A stretch of 64,000 nt of DNA from DAOTXL01 sp034435455 (GTDB taxonomy: Bacteria; Chloroflexota; Anaerolineae; JAAYZQ01): NCBI GenBank assembly GCA_034435455.1, contig DAOTXL010000024.1, positions 1-64,000 of the forward strand, given 5' to 3'. The position numbers were made by a program, and so were the translations under genes. Positions 41,355-51,133 of this stretch are shown one piece after another. Below the pieces are notes generated by a model. The model had not been told where the DNA came from, searched no databases, and was given only the letters and a program-made list of their open reading frames with translations. Every line of letters starts with the position of its first letter. The stretch's first letter is position 1.

Positions 41355-43924
41355 TCTTTCTGGCCGACCTGCTGGCGGCGACCGGCGGGAGGGTCCACGG
41401 GCCGGTTTTTGCCCAGGCGTTCGCCGATTTCTGCTACGATACCCGCCTGCTCAAGCCGGACGAACTGTTTCTGGCCGTCGTCACCGACAAGGGCGACGGC
41501 CACGATTATATCCTGGAAGCCGCCCGCGGTGGGGCGGCCGGTGTGCTCTGCCAGCGCCCCTTCGACCTGGAGCCGTACGGCGTGACCTGCATCGTCGTGG
41601 ACGACACCCGCCAGGCCCTCCTCGACTGGGCGCGCCTGGTCCTGGACAGGCTGCGGCCGTGCGTGGTGGGCATCACCGGTTCCAGCGGCAAGACGACGAC
41701 CAAGGAACTGACGGCAGCCGTCCTTTCCCGCCGCTATCCCGTCTTTGCCAATTATGGCAGCTACAACGACCGCTACGGCCTGCCCATCGCCCTGGGCCGG
41801 CTGGAGGCAGAGCACCAGGTGGCAGTGCTGGAAATGGCCTGCGACGGCCTGGATGAAATCCGGGACCTGGCGGCCCTCACCCGGCCCCGGATCGGCGTGG
41901 TGACGTCGGTCAACGAGACGCACCTGGCCTACCTTGGCTCGCTGGAAGCGATTGCCGCAGAAAAGGGCCGCCTGGTCGAGGCGCTGCCCCCGGCGCCGGC
42001 CGGTGGTGTGGCGGTGCTCAACTATGACGACCCGCGCGTCCGGGCGATGGCCAACCGCACCCGGGCGCAGGTCCTCACCTACGGCCTGGACCCCGACGCA
42101 CACCTGGTGGCCGGGGCGGTCGAGGCCGATCCGGAGGGGCTCTCTTTTACCGTTTTTGTCCGCGACTTTGCCGTGCCGGGCCTGCGGGGCCGGCGCAAAC
42201 TGCGGGTGCGGCTATCGCTCCTGGGCCGGCACAACCTCTATGCGGCGCTGGCCGCCGTGGCGGTGGGGTTGGTCCTGGGGGTTCCGCTGGAAGAAGCGCT
42301 GGAGGCGCTGGCCGGAGTCCGGCCCTTGCCGGGGCGGCTCAACCCGCTGCCGGGGGTCCACGGCAGCCTTTTGCTGGACGACAGTTTCAACGCCAGCCCG
42401 GCCTCCATGCTGGCCGCGTTGGATACCCTGGACCTCTTCCGCCGTGGCCGGCGGTTCGCCATCCTGGGCGACCTGCTGGACACCGGCAGCTTTGAGGCCG
42501 AGGCCTGTCGGCGGGTAGGGCAGCGGGCCGCCCAGGTGGCCGACTGGCTGGTGGCCCAGGGCGATGTCGCCCGGCAGATCGCCGGGCAGGCCGTGGCGGC
42601 CGGGTTGCCCGCCGAGCGGGTGCTGGTGACCTACACCGCCGAGGATACAGTTCGGGGGATAGCCGGGCGGCTGGAGGCAGGCGACACGGTGCTGGTCAAA
42701 GGGGCGGTGGAATCGCGCCTGGAGCAGGTGGTCGCTGCCCTGCTGGCCGATCCCGGCCAGGCCGCCGCCGCCCTGGTGCGGCAGACGGCCGGCTGGCAGA
42801 AGGTCCGGCTGCTCCGCCCCGGCCGGCCCACCTGGGTGGAGGTGGACCTGGAGGCCATCGCCCACAATGTGCGGCGGGTGGTCGAGATGGTGGGGCCGGC
42901 GGTGGCCGTGCTGGCCGTGCTCAAGGCCGATGGCTACGGCCACGGAGCGGTGCGGGTGGCCCGCACGGCGCTGAACAATGGGGCTCGCTACCTGGGGGTG
43001 GCCAGCATCAACGAGGGGGCGGCGCTGCGCCGGGCCGGCATCCATGCCCCGGTCCTGGTGTTGGGCTTTACTCCGGCCTGGCAGGCCCGCGAACTGGTGC
43101 TGAACGACCTGTCGGCCACGGTCTTTGACCTCGACGTGGCCCGGGCGCTGAGCCGGGCCGCCCGGGAACTGGACCGCCGGGTGCGGGTCCACGTCAAGGT
43201 GGACAGCGGCATGGGCCGCCTGGGGCTGCTGCCCGACCAGGTCGTGCCCTTTGTCCAGGACCTGGCGGCGCTGCCCGGCCTGGAACTGGAGGGCATCTTT
43301 ACCCACTTTTCCGTGGCCGACAGCGACCCCCGCTACACCCGCTGGCAGATCGAGCGCTTCCGCCAGGCGCTGGCGGCGCTGGCCGACGTGGGAATAAAAT
43401 TCCCCCTGGTCCACGCTGCCAACTCGGCCGCCATCCTGACCCTGCCGGAGAGCTACTTTAGCATGGTCCGGCTGGGCATCGCCATGTACGGCCTGCACCC
43501 CTCCCCCCAGGTTCCCTGCCCACCCGACTTTTGTCCGGCGTTGACCTTCAAGACCCAGGTGGCCCAGGTCAAAACCCTGCCGCCGGGCAGCTTTATCAGC
43601 TATGGCAATACCTATCGCACCGACGGCTGGCAGCGGATCGCCGTGTTGCCGGTGGGCTATGCCGATGGCTTTCGCCGGGCGCCACGCCACTGGGGGGAGG
43701 TGCTGGTGCGTGGCCGGCGAGCCCCCATCGTCGGGCGGGTGTGCATGGATCAGACCATGATTGACGTCACCGCCATCCCCGACGTGCGGCAGGGAGACGA
43801 AGTGGTCCTCATCGGCCGGCAGGGAAACGAACGCATCACCGCCGAAGAGGTGGCCGAACGGCTGGGCACCATCAACTATGAGGTGGTCAGCGAGATCCTG
43901 GCGCGGGTACCCAGGGTGATCTGA
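41351..43924 (+). CDS. Bifunctional MurF ligase / alanine racemase fusion
   Basis: This 857-residue protein joins UDP-N-acetylmuramoyl-tripeptide--D-alanyl-D-alanine ligase (about 1-455; P-loop GITGSSGKTTT at 107-117, NYGSYNDRYGLP, DDSFNASPASM) to alanine racemase (about 475-857; PLP Lys525 in AVLKADGYGHG, HVKVDSGMGRLG, MVRLGIAMYGLHP, ISYGNTYRT, VCMDQTMIDVT). It would make D-Ala and then add D-Ala-D-Ala to the peptidoglycan precursor in the cytoplasm; D-Ala-D-Ala ligase between the two steps is not in the window. Such MurF-Alr fusions are known in other phyla, for example Bacteroidota. TTG start overlaps the stop of the pseudokinase (TTGA). Confidence 0.95.
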   Translation: MIFLADLLAATGGRVHGPVFAQAFADFCYDTRLLKPDELFLAVVTDKGDGHDYILEAARGGAAGVLCQRPFDLEPYGVTCIVVDDTRQALLDWARLVLDRLRPCVVGITGSSGKTTTKELTAAVLSRRYPVFANYGSYNDRYGLPIALGRLEAEHQVAVLEMACDGLDEIRDLAALTRPRIGVVTSVNETHLAYLGSLEAIAAEKGRLVEALPPAPAGGVAVLNYDDPRVRAMANRTRAQVLTYGLDPDAHLVAGAVEADPEGLSFTVFVRDFAVPGLRGRRKLRVRLSLLGRHNLYAALAAVAVGLVLGVPLEEALEALAGVRPLPGRLNPLPGVHGSLLLDDSFNASPASMLAALDTLDLFRRGRRFAILGDLLDTGSFEAEACRRVGQRAAQVADWLVAQGDVARQIAGQAVAAGLPAERVLVTYTAEDTVRGIAGRLEAGDTVLVKGAVESRLEQVVAALLADPGQAAAALVRQTAGWQKVRLLRPGRPTWVEVDLEAIAHNVRRVVEMVGPAVAVLAVLKADGYGHGAVRVARTALNNGARYLGVASINEGAALRRAGIHAPVLVLGFTPAWQARELVLNDLSATVFDLDVARALSRAARELDRRVRVHVKVDSGMGRLGLLPDQVVPFVQDLAALPGLELEGIFTHFSVADSDPRYTRWQIERFRQALAALADVGIKFPLVHAANSAAILTLPESYFSMVRLGIAMYGLHPSPQVPCPPDFCPALTFKTQVAQVKTLPPGSFISYGNTYRTDGWQRIAVLPVGYADGFRRAPRHWGEVLVRGRRAPIVGRVCMDQTMIDVTAIPDVRQGDEVVLIGRQGNERITAEEVAERLGTINYEVVSEILARVPRVI

Positions 43925-43942
43925 CCCCCCCTTTACGCTTTA

Positions 43943-44131
43943 CTATTCCGGTTTTTCCTGCCCCGGCTTTTCCGCCGGTTTCTCCTCTTCTTCCTCTTCC
44001 TTCACGGCCTTTTTAAAGCCGCTGATCGCCTTGCCCAGGGCCGGGCCGATGTCGGCCACCTTGCCCACGCCAAAGATGAGGACGACGATCACCAGGACGA
44101 TTAAAATTTCTGGCCAGCCAAAGCCTCCCAT
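43943..44131 (-). CDS. tatA: Twin-arginine translocase subunit TatA/E
   Basis: This 62-residue protein has the TatA layout: N-terminal helix GWPEILIVLVIVVLIFGVGKV, the FG(V)GK hinge, an amphipathic helix (LGKAISGFKKAVKE) and an acidic tail. It forms the Tat protein-export pore with TatC, which is not in the window. The start lies four bases after the HEAT-repeat stop in the same operon. Confidence 0.93.
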   Translation of the reverse strand: MGGFGWPEILIVLVIVVLIFGVGKVADIGPALGKAISGFKKAVKEEEEEEKPAEKPGQEKPE

Positions 44132-44134
44132 CGT

Positions 44135-45679
44135 TTACACTCCTGATTCAATCTCTAGACCGAAGAACGGTTCGGTTCCCTCTTTTATGCCGCGCCACAC
44201 CGCTTCCAGGTCCCGGCGCACCAGGGCCTGTAGGAAGGGCAGATCGGATGCGGCTACCTGACCGATCGCCCCGGCTGTGGCCAGGGCCAGCCGGGCCATC
44301 GGCTCGTCGCCGGTCAGCAGCAACCATTCGCTCATGGCTACCAGCCGTCGGCTCACCACCTGCCTGACGGCCGGGTCGGAAAACAGGTCCCCGGCCACCC
44401 GCCTGGCCCACACCTCCCGGTCCCAGCCGGGATAGCGGCGGCTTTCCTCCGCCGCCCGGAAGAGGGCCTGGCTGCGCACCGTCCAGGTGAGAAAGGCGGG
44501 GTGGCCCAGCAGGCGGTCCGAAACGGCGACCAGCGCCTCTGCCCCCGTGCCCGGGTCCGGCAGCACAACCGGCGGCAGGGAATCGGCGCCGCCGTACCCC
44601 CACAGCCAGGGGCTGAGCAGCCGCAACACCCCGGCGACCGGGATCTGGGTCTGGCGATTGTACGCCAGCGCTTCGACCACCAGCCGCCGGCCCAGGTCGA
44701 ACGGTGCCTCTGCCATCAACAGCGCCCCGGAGCCATCGGGCAAGGGGAGGTCGTGCAGGGACCCCACCGGCCGCGAGGGGGGCAACATCCAGGCCGGCAC
44801 CTGGGCCTGCCCCACAGCCTCGATGGCGCCGGCCTGGTCGGTCAGCAGCACGTTCAGGAATCGCACCTGGGCCGTCCGGCGATTGAGCTGGAGGAACCAC
44901 AGGCTCCGCTGGCCCGAGCCCTCCACCGGCCCGACGAGGGCCCGCCAGCCCGGGTCAGGGGCGGGCAGCGGTTCAACCGCCACGCCGGCGAACCGCAGCT
45001 TGCGCAGCGCCCGCTCGGCGGTGGGCCGCAGTTCGGGGTGGACAATGGGCAGCAGCGTCTGCAGCGCCCACCCCGCCTGCGGCAGGCGGAAGGTGCCCAG
45101 AGCCTGCAGCGCCGCGGCAGCGATCTCCCCGCGCACATCCTGGGCTATCAGCCGCAACGGCTCGACGGCGCGCTCGCTCCCCATCTGGCGCAGCGCCCGG
45201 ACCACGCTCAGCACCACGTCCGGCTCCTGCCGATCCAGCCCCTGGATATATTCGATCCAGAGGGTTGGGGCGCCGGCGGCCCGGTCCAGCACCTCCTCCA
45301 GCGAACGGAGGGCCGCCCCTTCCGGGTCGCGCAGGCTGGCCAGCAGCTCATCGGCGGGCGGCTGCCCCAGGAAGCGCTCCAGGATGCTCATGGCGGCCAT
45401 CCGCCCCTGGTCGCTGCGCTGCGGTTCCAGGATCGCCTGGTGCAGCGCCGTCACCACCTCCTCGCGGTCGAGCAACGCCGCCACTGCCCCCATCGCCGCC
45501 AGCAGCCGGGCATCGGCCCGATCCAGGTTGCCGACGATGACCGGGACGACCTGCGAGCCCAGGGCGGCGATCTGCTGGGCCTGCCGCCAGAACTCTATCT
45601 CGGACGGGGCGGTCTGCATACGGTGCAGATCGGCCTCGATCTGCCTCCACTCGCGCAATCTGGTAATGATCCTGGCCAT
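44135..45679 (-). CDS. HEAT-repeat protein
   Basis: This 514-residue protein is helical and repetitive in the first half (about 30-235), with HEAT-like units such as VVLSVVRALRQMGSERAVEPLRLI and EIAAAALQALGTFRLPQAGW. The second half (235-514) has no recognised domain. No signal peptide. Function unknown; HEAT proteins usually bind other proteins. It is between peptide deformylase and TatA, with close spacing on both sides. Confidence 0.75.
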   Translation of the reverse strand: MARIITRLREWRQIEADLHRMQTAPSEIEFWRQAQQIAALGSQVVPVIVGNLDRADARLLAAMGAVAALLDREEVVTALHQAILEPQRSDQGRMAAMSILERFLGQPPADELLASLRDPEGAALRSLEEVLDRAAGAPTLWIEYIQGLDRQEPDVVLSVVRALRQMGSERAVEPLRLIAQDVRGEIAAAALQALGTFRLPQAGWALQTLLPIVHPELRPTAERALRKLRFAGVAVEPLPAPDPGWRALVGPVEGSGQRSLWFLQLNRRTAQVRFLNVLLTDQAGAIEAVGQAQVPAWMLPPSRPVGSLHDLPLPDGSGALLMAEAPFDLGRRLVVEALAYNRQTQIPVAGVLRLLSPWLWGYGGADSLPPVVLPDPGTGAEALVAVSDRLLGHPAFLTWTVRSQALFRAAEESRRYPGWDREVWARRVAGDLFSDPAVRQVVSRRLVAMSEWLLLTGDEPMARLALATAGAIGQVAASDLPFLQALVRRDLEAVWRGIKEGTEPFFGLEIESGV

Positions 45680-45698
45680 CGCCGCAGGTCTCCTGGCC

Positions 45699-46247
45699 TC
45701 AGACCAGGGCTGCTTCCCGCTCGGCCGTCTCCTCCGTGCCGACCTCTACCGGCCGGAAGGTGGCCAGATCGGTCAGCCGGTCGGTATAGAGAATGCCGTC
45801 GAGATGGTCTATTTCGTGCTGAAAGACACGGGCCAGATAGCCCTCCGCCTTGTAGCGCACCGGCCGACCCCCTGCATCCAGCCCCTTGACAATCACCTTT
45901 TCGGCGCGGGCCACCTGGCCCACGTAGCCGGGGATGGACAGGCAGCCTTCATAGCCGACCTGCTCCCCAAAACTTTTGACGACCTCGGGGTTGAACAGGA
46001 TGTAGGTCTCGCGGGGCAGGTTCTTTTCCTCGTCTTCAGGCAGTTCGGCCACAAAAATGCGTTGCAACACGCCCACCTGGGTCGCAGCCAGGCCGACGCC
46101 GTTGGCGGCGCGCATCGTTTCCAACATCTGCCGGGCCAGGGCGACCAGCCGGGGTGTTACCCGTTGCACCTTTTTGGCTTTGCTCCGCAGCACCTCCAGG
46201 TGCTGTGGATTTTCTACGGTCAGAATTTCCAACTCAGAATCCGACAT
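45699..46247 (-). CDS. def: Peptide deformylase
   Basis: This 182-residue enzyme has all three metal-binding motifs: GVGLAATQVG, EGCLSIPG (Cys ligand) and HEIDHLDG (two His ligands, catalytic Glu). It removes the formyl group from nascent proteins. It heads a three-gene operon with the HEAT-repeat and TatA genes, from a consensus promoter. Confidence 0.97.
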   Translation of the reverse strand: MSDSELEILTVENPQHLEVLRSKAKKVQRVTPRLVALARQMLETMRAANGVGLAATQVGVLQRIFVAELPEDEEKNLPRETYILFNPEVVKSFGEQVGYEGCLSIPGYVGQVARAEKVIVKGLDAGGRPVRYKAEGYLARVFQHEIDHLDGILYTDRLTDLATFRPVEVGTEETAEREAALV

Positions 46248-46280
46248 GGCCCGTTTCCCACGGTTTTCTCAGCGGCCCGC

Positions 46281-46309
46281 ATTGTATCACCAGGTCCCAA
46301 CCCTGTCAA
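46281..46309 (-). promoter_or_regulatory. Promoter of the def operon
   Basis: TTGACA (46304-46309), a 17-base spacer and TACAAT (46281-46286) on the minus strand. Confidence 0.8.
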
Positions 46310-46341
46310 CAAGCCGCAGCCGGTTGGCCCTCCGGCCCCGG

Positions 46342-48540
46342 CTATTTCCACGGCTCGTACACCGTGACCTGCAGGTCGCCAAACCGGGCGCTGTCCATCG
46401 CCGGCCCATACCGCTCTTCCAGGAAGGCATCCACCTCGGCGCCGGCCCCCTGCCCTGCCACCAGAAAGATGTGGGGGTGCCCGGCCAGGGCCGATCCCTG
46501 CGCCCGGGCCTCGGCCAGGGTCAGGAGCGGCGCCGGCCCCCAGTAACAGGCCAGGAACGGGGGCATCAGGTCGGGGGGAACGACCAGGGTCCGATCGTCT
46601 GCTTTGGCCCTTTCCCCGATGTACCCGGCGGCCTGATACAGGGATGCCTCATCGGGCGCTTCTGCCGGACGGTAGCGGCGGCGGAACAGGTGGGCGGTGC
46701 TGCCGTCGGGGAGCGGATAGGCAACCTCCTCCTCGAACGCCTGGTCAAAGAACGCCCGCCTTTCCTTCAAGATGAGCTGCTCCCCTTCACGCACCGCCGG
46801 CCGCCGGTTCTTGTTCTCCAGCACCAGCACATAGTCGTACCGGAAAGCCATCGAGTAGGGGGAGTCCTGTGGAAAGGTCTGCGTCGGGTCGTCGAGCTGG
46901 ATGGCCGGATAGTGGAGCAGTTGCTCATAGGCCAGCATGCCGACATGCACATGGCTGCTGTAGGCGATCACCCCCAGGGAGAGGGTATCCCAGCCCTGCC
47001 GCTGCCGCATTGCCTCCACCCGTTGCAACACATCGCCGGTGATCCAGAAGCGGGGGTCGTTTCCGCCCGAATCGGGCGTCTCCAGATACTGGCCCTGGGC
47101 AAAGAGACCCGGCTGGCCCAGGATCCGCCGCCCAAAGTTGGTCCTGTCCACCAACCCGTGAAACCGGGTGTAGGAGATGGCCAGGAACTGCACCAGGCCA
47201 AAGAGGAGGGCCAGGCCGAGCAAAGCCAGGCGCAACTGCCGCCACGGCAGGCGGAGGAGCAGGGCAACCAGCATCACTCCCAGCAGCGGCAGGACCGGGG
47301 TGATGGCCCGGTTCTCTTTGTAGATCGAACTGCTCAGGATGGCATAGGCCACCAGCACTGTGACGAGGGGCGCCCACCACGGCCAATCCCACCAGCGGCC
47401 CGGCAGGGGGCGACGCCGCTGCCGAAGCAGCGCCCACCCCGACAGGAGTGCGGCCAGGACCAGCGAAAGCGTGTAGAAAGGCGAGAAGGCATACAGGGCG
47501 CTTTGCAGGTAAGCTGTGTAGGTGGTTGGGTCCGTAAAATCTACGGTGCGCCCCCGCGGATCGCGCACGCCCCAGGCCAGCCACAAGATCTGCTTGACGA
47601 ACTCGATGACGTGGGGCAGGTACCAAAGAGAGACCGCGGACAGGGCGATGAAACAGCAGGCCCCCAGGTTGGTTTCCGGGCTGGAGGGCTGCAAAACAAA
47701 CAAGATCGCGCCGGCTGCCAGGAACCACCAGATGGGGAACAGCCAGTTCCCGCCGGCCAACGCCTGGGCCGCCTCCCGGTTGGGCCAGTACCACAGAGCA
47801 GCCAGCAGCAGCCCTCCCCCCAGGGCCAGCCCCACGTCCCGCAGGCGGGGGTGGGGCCCGGCCCGCAGCCGGGTCCAGACCCGGCGGGGCAACCCGGCCT
47901 GGAAAAAGACCACCGCCACAGCGCCCAGGACATAGATCACAAAGATCTGCTTGGTCAAAGCCCCCAGCCCCAACGAGGCCCCCAGCACCACCGACCAGCC
48001 CTTTTTCTCGAACCGCCGGCTGGCGAGGAGGGAGCAGAGGCTCAGGGCGACCAGAGCCGTCAGGGCGAACTCGGAGTAGGAGTAGCGGGACATGGAGAAG
48101 ACCAGGGGGATGAACGCTACCAGGGCGGTGCTCCACAGCCCCAGCCGTCGCCCCCCCAACGCGAGGCCGATCCCATACGTCGCTGCCAGCAACACGACCA
48201 TGTAGGCCACGTTGGCCATCACCGCCACATCGGCCGACACCCCGAACAGCCGATACATGCCGGCCATCGTCAGGCCGAACAGCGGCGGCCGGTACTCATC
48301 CTGGGTGATGGCCCGGAACAGGGTCTGCAGGCTGAGGTGAGAGAGGGTACGGTGGTAGTACAGGCTGTTGACCAGCGCGCCGATGCGGTCCCAGCCCTGC
48401 GGGATCAGGTTCTTGCTCAGCCAGATCCAGTTGTTGACGGCGTGGAACAGGCTCAGGCCGAGCACCAGCAGCAGCGGCGCTCCCCAGGTGGCATAGTCAC
48501 GCCCGGCAGTTGGCGTTTTACGGGCCACGTTCCAGGTCAT
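46342..48540 (-). CDS. GT-C glycosyltransferase (PMT/ArnT-like), paralogue
   Basis: This 732-residue protein has the same layout as the protein at 33501-36158: N-terminal helix with LSLFHAVNNWIWLSKNL, first-loop IPQGWDRIGALVNSLYYH, about 11-13 membrane helices to residue 450, and a soluble C-terminal part with SSHVHVGMLAYEQLL and GSTAHLFRRRYRP. It lacks the extra C-terminal beta domain. The start overlaps the stop of the FAD oxidoreductase by 23 bases and it is the last gene of the nuo operon. It may glycosylate exported lipids or proteins. Confidence 0.85.
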   Translation of the reverse strand: MTWNVARKTPTAGRDYATWGAPLLLVLGLSLFHAVNNWIWLSKNLIPQGWDRIGALVNSLYYHRTLSHLSLQTLFRAITQDEYRPPLFGLTMAGMYRLFGVSADVAVMANVAYMVVLLAATYGIGLALGGRRLGLWSTALVAFIPLVFSMSRYSYSEFALTALVALSLCSLLASRRFEKKGWSVVLGASLGLGALTKQIFVIYVLGAVAVVFFQAGLPRRVWTRLRAGPHPRLRDVGLALGGGLLLAALWYWPNREAAQALAGGNWLFPIWWFLAAGAILFVLQPSSPETNLGACCFIALSAVSLWYLPHVIEFVKQILWLAWGVRDPRGRTVDFTDPTTYTAYLQSALYAFSPFYTLSLVLAALLSGWALLRQRRRPLPGRWWDWPWWAPLVTVLVAYAILSSSIYKENRAITPVLPLLGVMLVALLLRLPWRQLRLALLGLALLFGLVQFLAISYTRFHGLVDRTNFGRRILGQPGLFAQGQYLETPDSGGNDPRFWITGDVLQRVEAMRQRQGWDTLSLGVIAYSSHVHVGMLAYEQLLHYPAIQLDDPTQTFPQDSPYSMAFRYDYVLVLENKNRRPAVREGEQLILKERRAFFDQAFEEEVAYPLPDGSTAHLFRRRYRPAEAPDEASLYQAAGYIGERAKADDRTLVVPPDLMPPFLACYWGPAPLLTLAEARAQGSALAGHPHIFLVAGQGAGAEVDAFLEERYGPAMDSARFGDLQVTVYEPWK

Positions 48541-49852
48541 CGGCCACGATGCGGCTGATGGTCTGTCCCAGCCGGACGCTGTAATTGGTGCCCCGGTCCT
48601 CAGGGTAGATCTGGAGGGTGTTGGCCAGGTATAACCCCTGGAGCGGGGTGCGGTGGTCGGGGATACGCTGCGAGTAGTGGCAGGTGATCACCGGCTGGCC
48701 CGCTTCGGCGCGGAACAGGAAACGCTGCTCGATCCAGTCGGCGCTGAAGGCAGGGTTGATCCGCTTCAGGTGCGGGGCATAAAGGGCGAGCAGTTCATCG
48801 GCCTTCATCCGGTAGCGGGGGTCATCCCGCTCCAGGTAGTTGGAGACGTAGATCAGGTGCCGGCCCTGATACTGATCGGGCGGCACATAGTTGGTGTGCT
48901 CGATGACCCCGACGAACGGCATCGTCCGGTCGGCGATGTTCATCCAGTAGATGCGGCTCAGGCTGTGGCGGCTGACCAGCAGCAGCACCACCGCGGCCTG
49001 GTAGCGCACCGAGCGGAGCAGGGCAGCGTAGGCTTCGTCCAGGGTCGGGGGGGCGATCTCCAGGAAGGTGTCGCCCGGCACCGTGGCGATCACGGCGTCG
49101 AAGGGCAGCGTCTCCTGTCCGGTCACGATGCCGGTTACCCGGCGCGGGTTGGCGGGATCGGTGGTCAGCCCGACCGCCGGGCAGTTCAGGCGCAGGTCGG
49201 CGCCACCGGCCTGCAGCCGCTCTATCAGCGCCTGGGTGATGGTCTCAAAGCTGCCCAGCGGATAGGCCAGCTTCTCTTTGGCGGTGGCCCCCTGGCGCGA
49301 GCTGCCCCGCACCTTGATCTTGCCCCACAGCCAGGTCATGCTCACCTGGTCGGCCATCTCGCCGAACTTGCCGCGCAACAGAGGTCCCCACACCCGGTCA
49401 TAGATCTCCTGGCCCATCGTGCGCTGGATCCAATCGTGGGCCGTGATCCGCTCCAGGCGTTGCCAGTCGTTCACCCGCTGGAGATAGAGGTACATCAGCC
49501 CCAGCTTGATGCGGTTGAGCGGGTGGAGGGGTTTGAAGCGGAGCAGGTCCAGGGGAGTGACAAAATCGTAAATCTGGCCGTCGTAATACCATCCCACCCT
49601 GGATTCGATCCAGCGCAGCCGGTCGCCGATGCCCAGTTCGTCCATCAGGCCCAGGATATGGGCATCGCTGCCGAACAGGTGGTGATAGAAATGCTCGATA
49701 TAGGTGCCCAGGAGGGGGAGGGTGGCCGCCTGCCCGCCCCAGCGGCCATATTTTTCCAGGACGGTGACGGCATGGCCCCGTTTTTGCAATTCATAGGCCG
49801 CCGTCAGACCTGCATATCCCCCCCCGATGATGCCGATCCGGGCTGCGGTCAT
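48518..49852 (-). CDS. FAD-dependent amine-oxidase/UDP-galactopyranose-mutase-like oxidoreductase
   Basis: This 444-residue protein has an N-terminal dinucleotide-binding motif (IIGGGYAGLTAAYELQKRGH), then VLEKYGRWGGQA, and a late FAD segment GLYLANTLQIYPEDRGTNY. It belongs to the NAD(P)/FAD protoporphyrinogen oxidase-like group, which includes enzymes acting on polysaccharide precursors and carotenoids. It overlaps the four-Cys gene (ATGA) and the glycosyltransferase gene, which hints at a role in surface glycan synthesis, but the substrate cannot be read from the sequence. Confidence 0.85.
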   Translation of the reverse strand: MTAARIGIIGGGYAGLTAAYELQKRGHAVTVLEKYGRWGGQAATLPLLGTYIEHFYHHLFGSDAHILGLMDELGIGDRLRWIESRVGWYYDGQIYDFVTPLDLLRFKPLHPLNRIKLGLMYLYLQRVNDWQRLERITAHDWIQRTMGQEIYDRVWGPLLRGKFGEMADQVSMTWLWGKIKVRGSSRQGATAKEKLAYPLGSFETITQALIERLQAGGADLRLNCPAVGLTTDPANPRRVTGIVTGQETLPFDAVIATVPGDTFLEIAPPTLDEAYAALLRSVRYQAAVVLLLVSRHSLSRIYWMNIADRTMPFVGVIEHTNYVPPDQYQGRHLIYVSNYLERDDPRYRMKADELLALYAPHLKRINPAFSADWIEQRFLFRAEAGQPVITCHYSQRIPDHRTPLQGLYLANTLQIYPEDRGTNYSVRLGQTISRIVADDLERGP

Positions 49853-50220
49853 TCTTCGATCTCCGGCTCCGGCTCTGGCGTTTCAGGCACCAGGTCCAGC
49901 GGATCGCCGGAGTAGTGGGCCAGGGCATATTGGGCCCGTTCATAGAGCTCGATCAGCTCTTCATCGGTGCCCTGAAAGCGCATCACCGTTTGTTGGGCGC
50001 ACAGCTCGCAGCCCCGCATGAAGCGATAGCTGCCCGAGACGCAGCCCAGGCAGCCGCCCAGGCGGATGATCAGCAGGCAGAAGGCCAACACGTCGGGATG
50101 GGTCTCCGGGAGGGTGAGCAGGCGTTCGATCAACGCCTGCCAGGGTTCACCGCGCAGGTTTTTGAGATCGCGGATCAGCCGCGGTGGGAACAGCAGTTCG
50201 GTGCGTGTAAACAGGGCCAT
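49849..50220 (-). CDS. Small conserved four-cysteine protein
   Basis: This 123-residue protein has a central Cys cluster (GGCLGCVSGSYRFMRGCELC) able to bind a metal or Fe-S cluster, flanked by helices, and an acidic Pro/Glu C-terminus. ATG at 50218-50220 follows the PHP stop by two bases; the longer upstream frame is a shadow of the PHP gene. No family name is known to me. It is part of the nuo-PHP-FAD operon. Confidence 0.7.
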   Translation of the reverse strand: MALFTRTELLFPPRLIRDLKNLRGEPWQALIERLLTLPETHPDVLAFCLLIIRLGGCLGCVSGSYRFMRGCELCAQQTVMRFQGTDEELIELYERAQYALAHYSGDPLDLVPETPEPEPEIEE

Positions 50221-50222
50221 AG

Positions 50223-51128
50223 TCACTCCTGGCCGGCCGGCGGCCTGTCGCTTGCCAGGCGAGAGGTCAGCCGGTGTCGCCGCTGCAGGCTTTCCCATAC
50301 CACCCACGGCACGGCCACACTCCCCAGGCTGTTGCCCGGCGCCCCGCCATGAAAGTCGCTGCCGCCGGTGATGAGCAGGCCATATCGCTCCGCCAGGTCT
50401 AACAGATGGCGGCTGAGATGGCGTGGGTAGTTGGGGTAGTATATTTCGATCCCCTCCAGGCCGGCAGCCCGCAGGCGGGGCAACCAGCGCTTCAGGTCCA
50501 GCCCCAGCCGGCACTCCCCTCTCCGGTCGCAGATGTAGGGGTGGGCCAGGACCGGCAGGCCACCGCTGCCCCGGATCAGGGCGATGGCCTCTTCCGGCGG
50601 CAGCTTATAGCGTTCCACATAGGCCGGGCAGCCCCAGCCGATCCAGAGTTCAAAGGCTTCGTCGTAGCTGCTCACGTAGCCTGCTTCCAGCAGGGTGGCG
50701 GCCACGTGCGGCCGGCCGATCGAGCCACCATCTCCGGCGATCTCGGCCACCCGCTCCCATTCGATCGGCAACCCCAGGTTGGCCAGGCGGGCCAGCATCT
50801 TTTGCGCCCGTTCCCGGCGCGCCTCTCGCGTGCGGTTCAGCAGCGCCTGAAGCTCCGGGTTTTCGGCGTCCACAAAGTAGCCCAGCAGGTGGAGCTCTTC
50901 CCGGCCGCTGACGGTGCTGATCTCCACCCCCGGCACCACGGTTACCCCCCATCGCTGGGCTTCGGCCAGGGCGGGGGCCAGCCCCTGGGTGGTGTCGTGG
51001 TCGGTAATGGCCAGCACTTCGATGCCCTGGTCGGCGGCGCAGGCCACCAGGGCATCGGGGGACAGGCTGCCATCGGAGGCGGTGGTATGGCTGTGCAGGT
51101 CAATGCGGCTGCGCTGGATCGTAGCCAG
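50223..51128 (-). CDS. PHP domain phosphoesterase with non-canonical start
   Basis: This roughly 300-residue protein is a PHP-family metal phosphoesterase (3',5'-nucleoside bisphosphate phosphatase/RNase AM-like, YciV). Motifs are DLHSHTTASDGS, ITDHDT, GVEIS, HLLGYF, HPYICDR and GGSDFHG. DLHSHTTASDGS lies before the first ATG/GTG/TTG in the frame (GTG at 51045-51047), so the real start must be upstream and non-canonical. CTG at 51126-51128 is used here; ATA at 51135-51137, six bases after GGGGAG, is an alternative. It overlaps the end of nuoI. Confidence 0.85.
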   Translation of the reverse strand: MATIQRSRIDLHSHTTASDGSLSPDALVACAADQGIEVLAITDHDTTQGLAPALAEAQRWGVTVVPGVEISTVSGREELHLLGYFVDAENPELQALLNRTREARRERAQKMLARLANLGLPIEWERVAEIAGDGGSIGRPHVAATLLEAGYVSSYDEAFELWIGWGCPAYVERYKLPPEEAIALIRGSGGLPVLAHPYICDRRGECRLGLDLKRWLPRLRAAGLEGIEIYYPNYPRHLSRHLLDLAERYGLLITGGSDFHGGAPGNSLGSVAVPWVVWESLQRRHRLTSRLASDRPPAGQE

Positions 51129-51133
51129 GCCCC

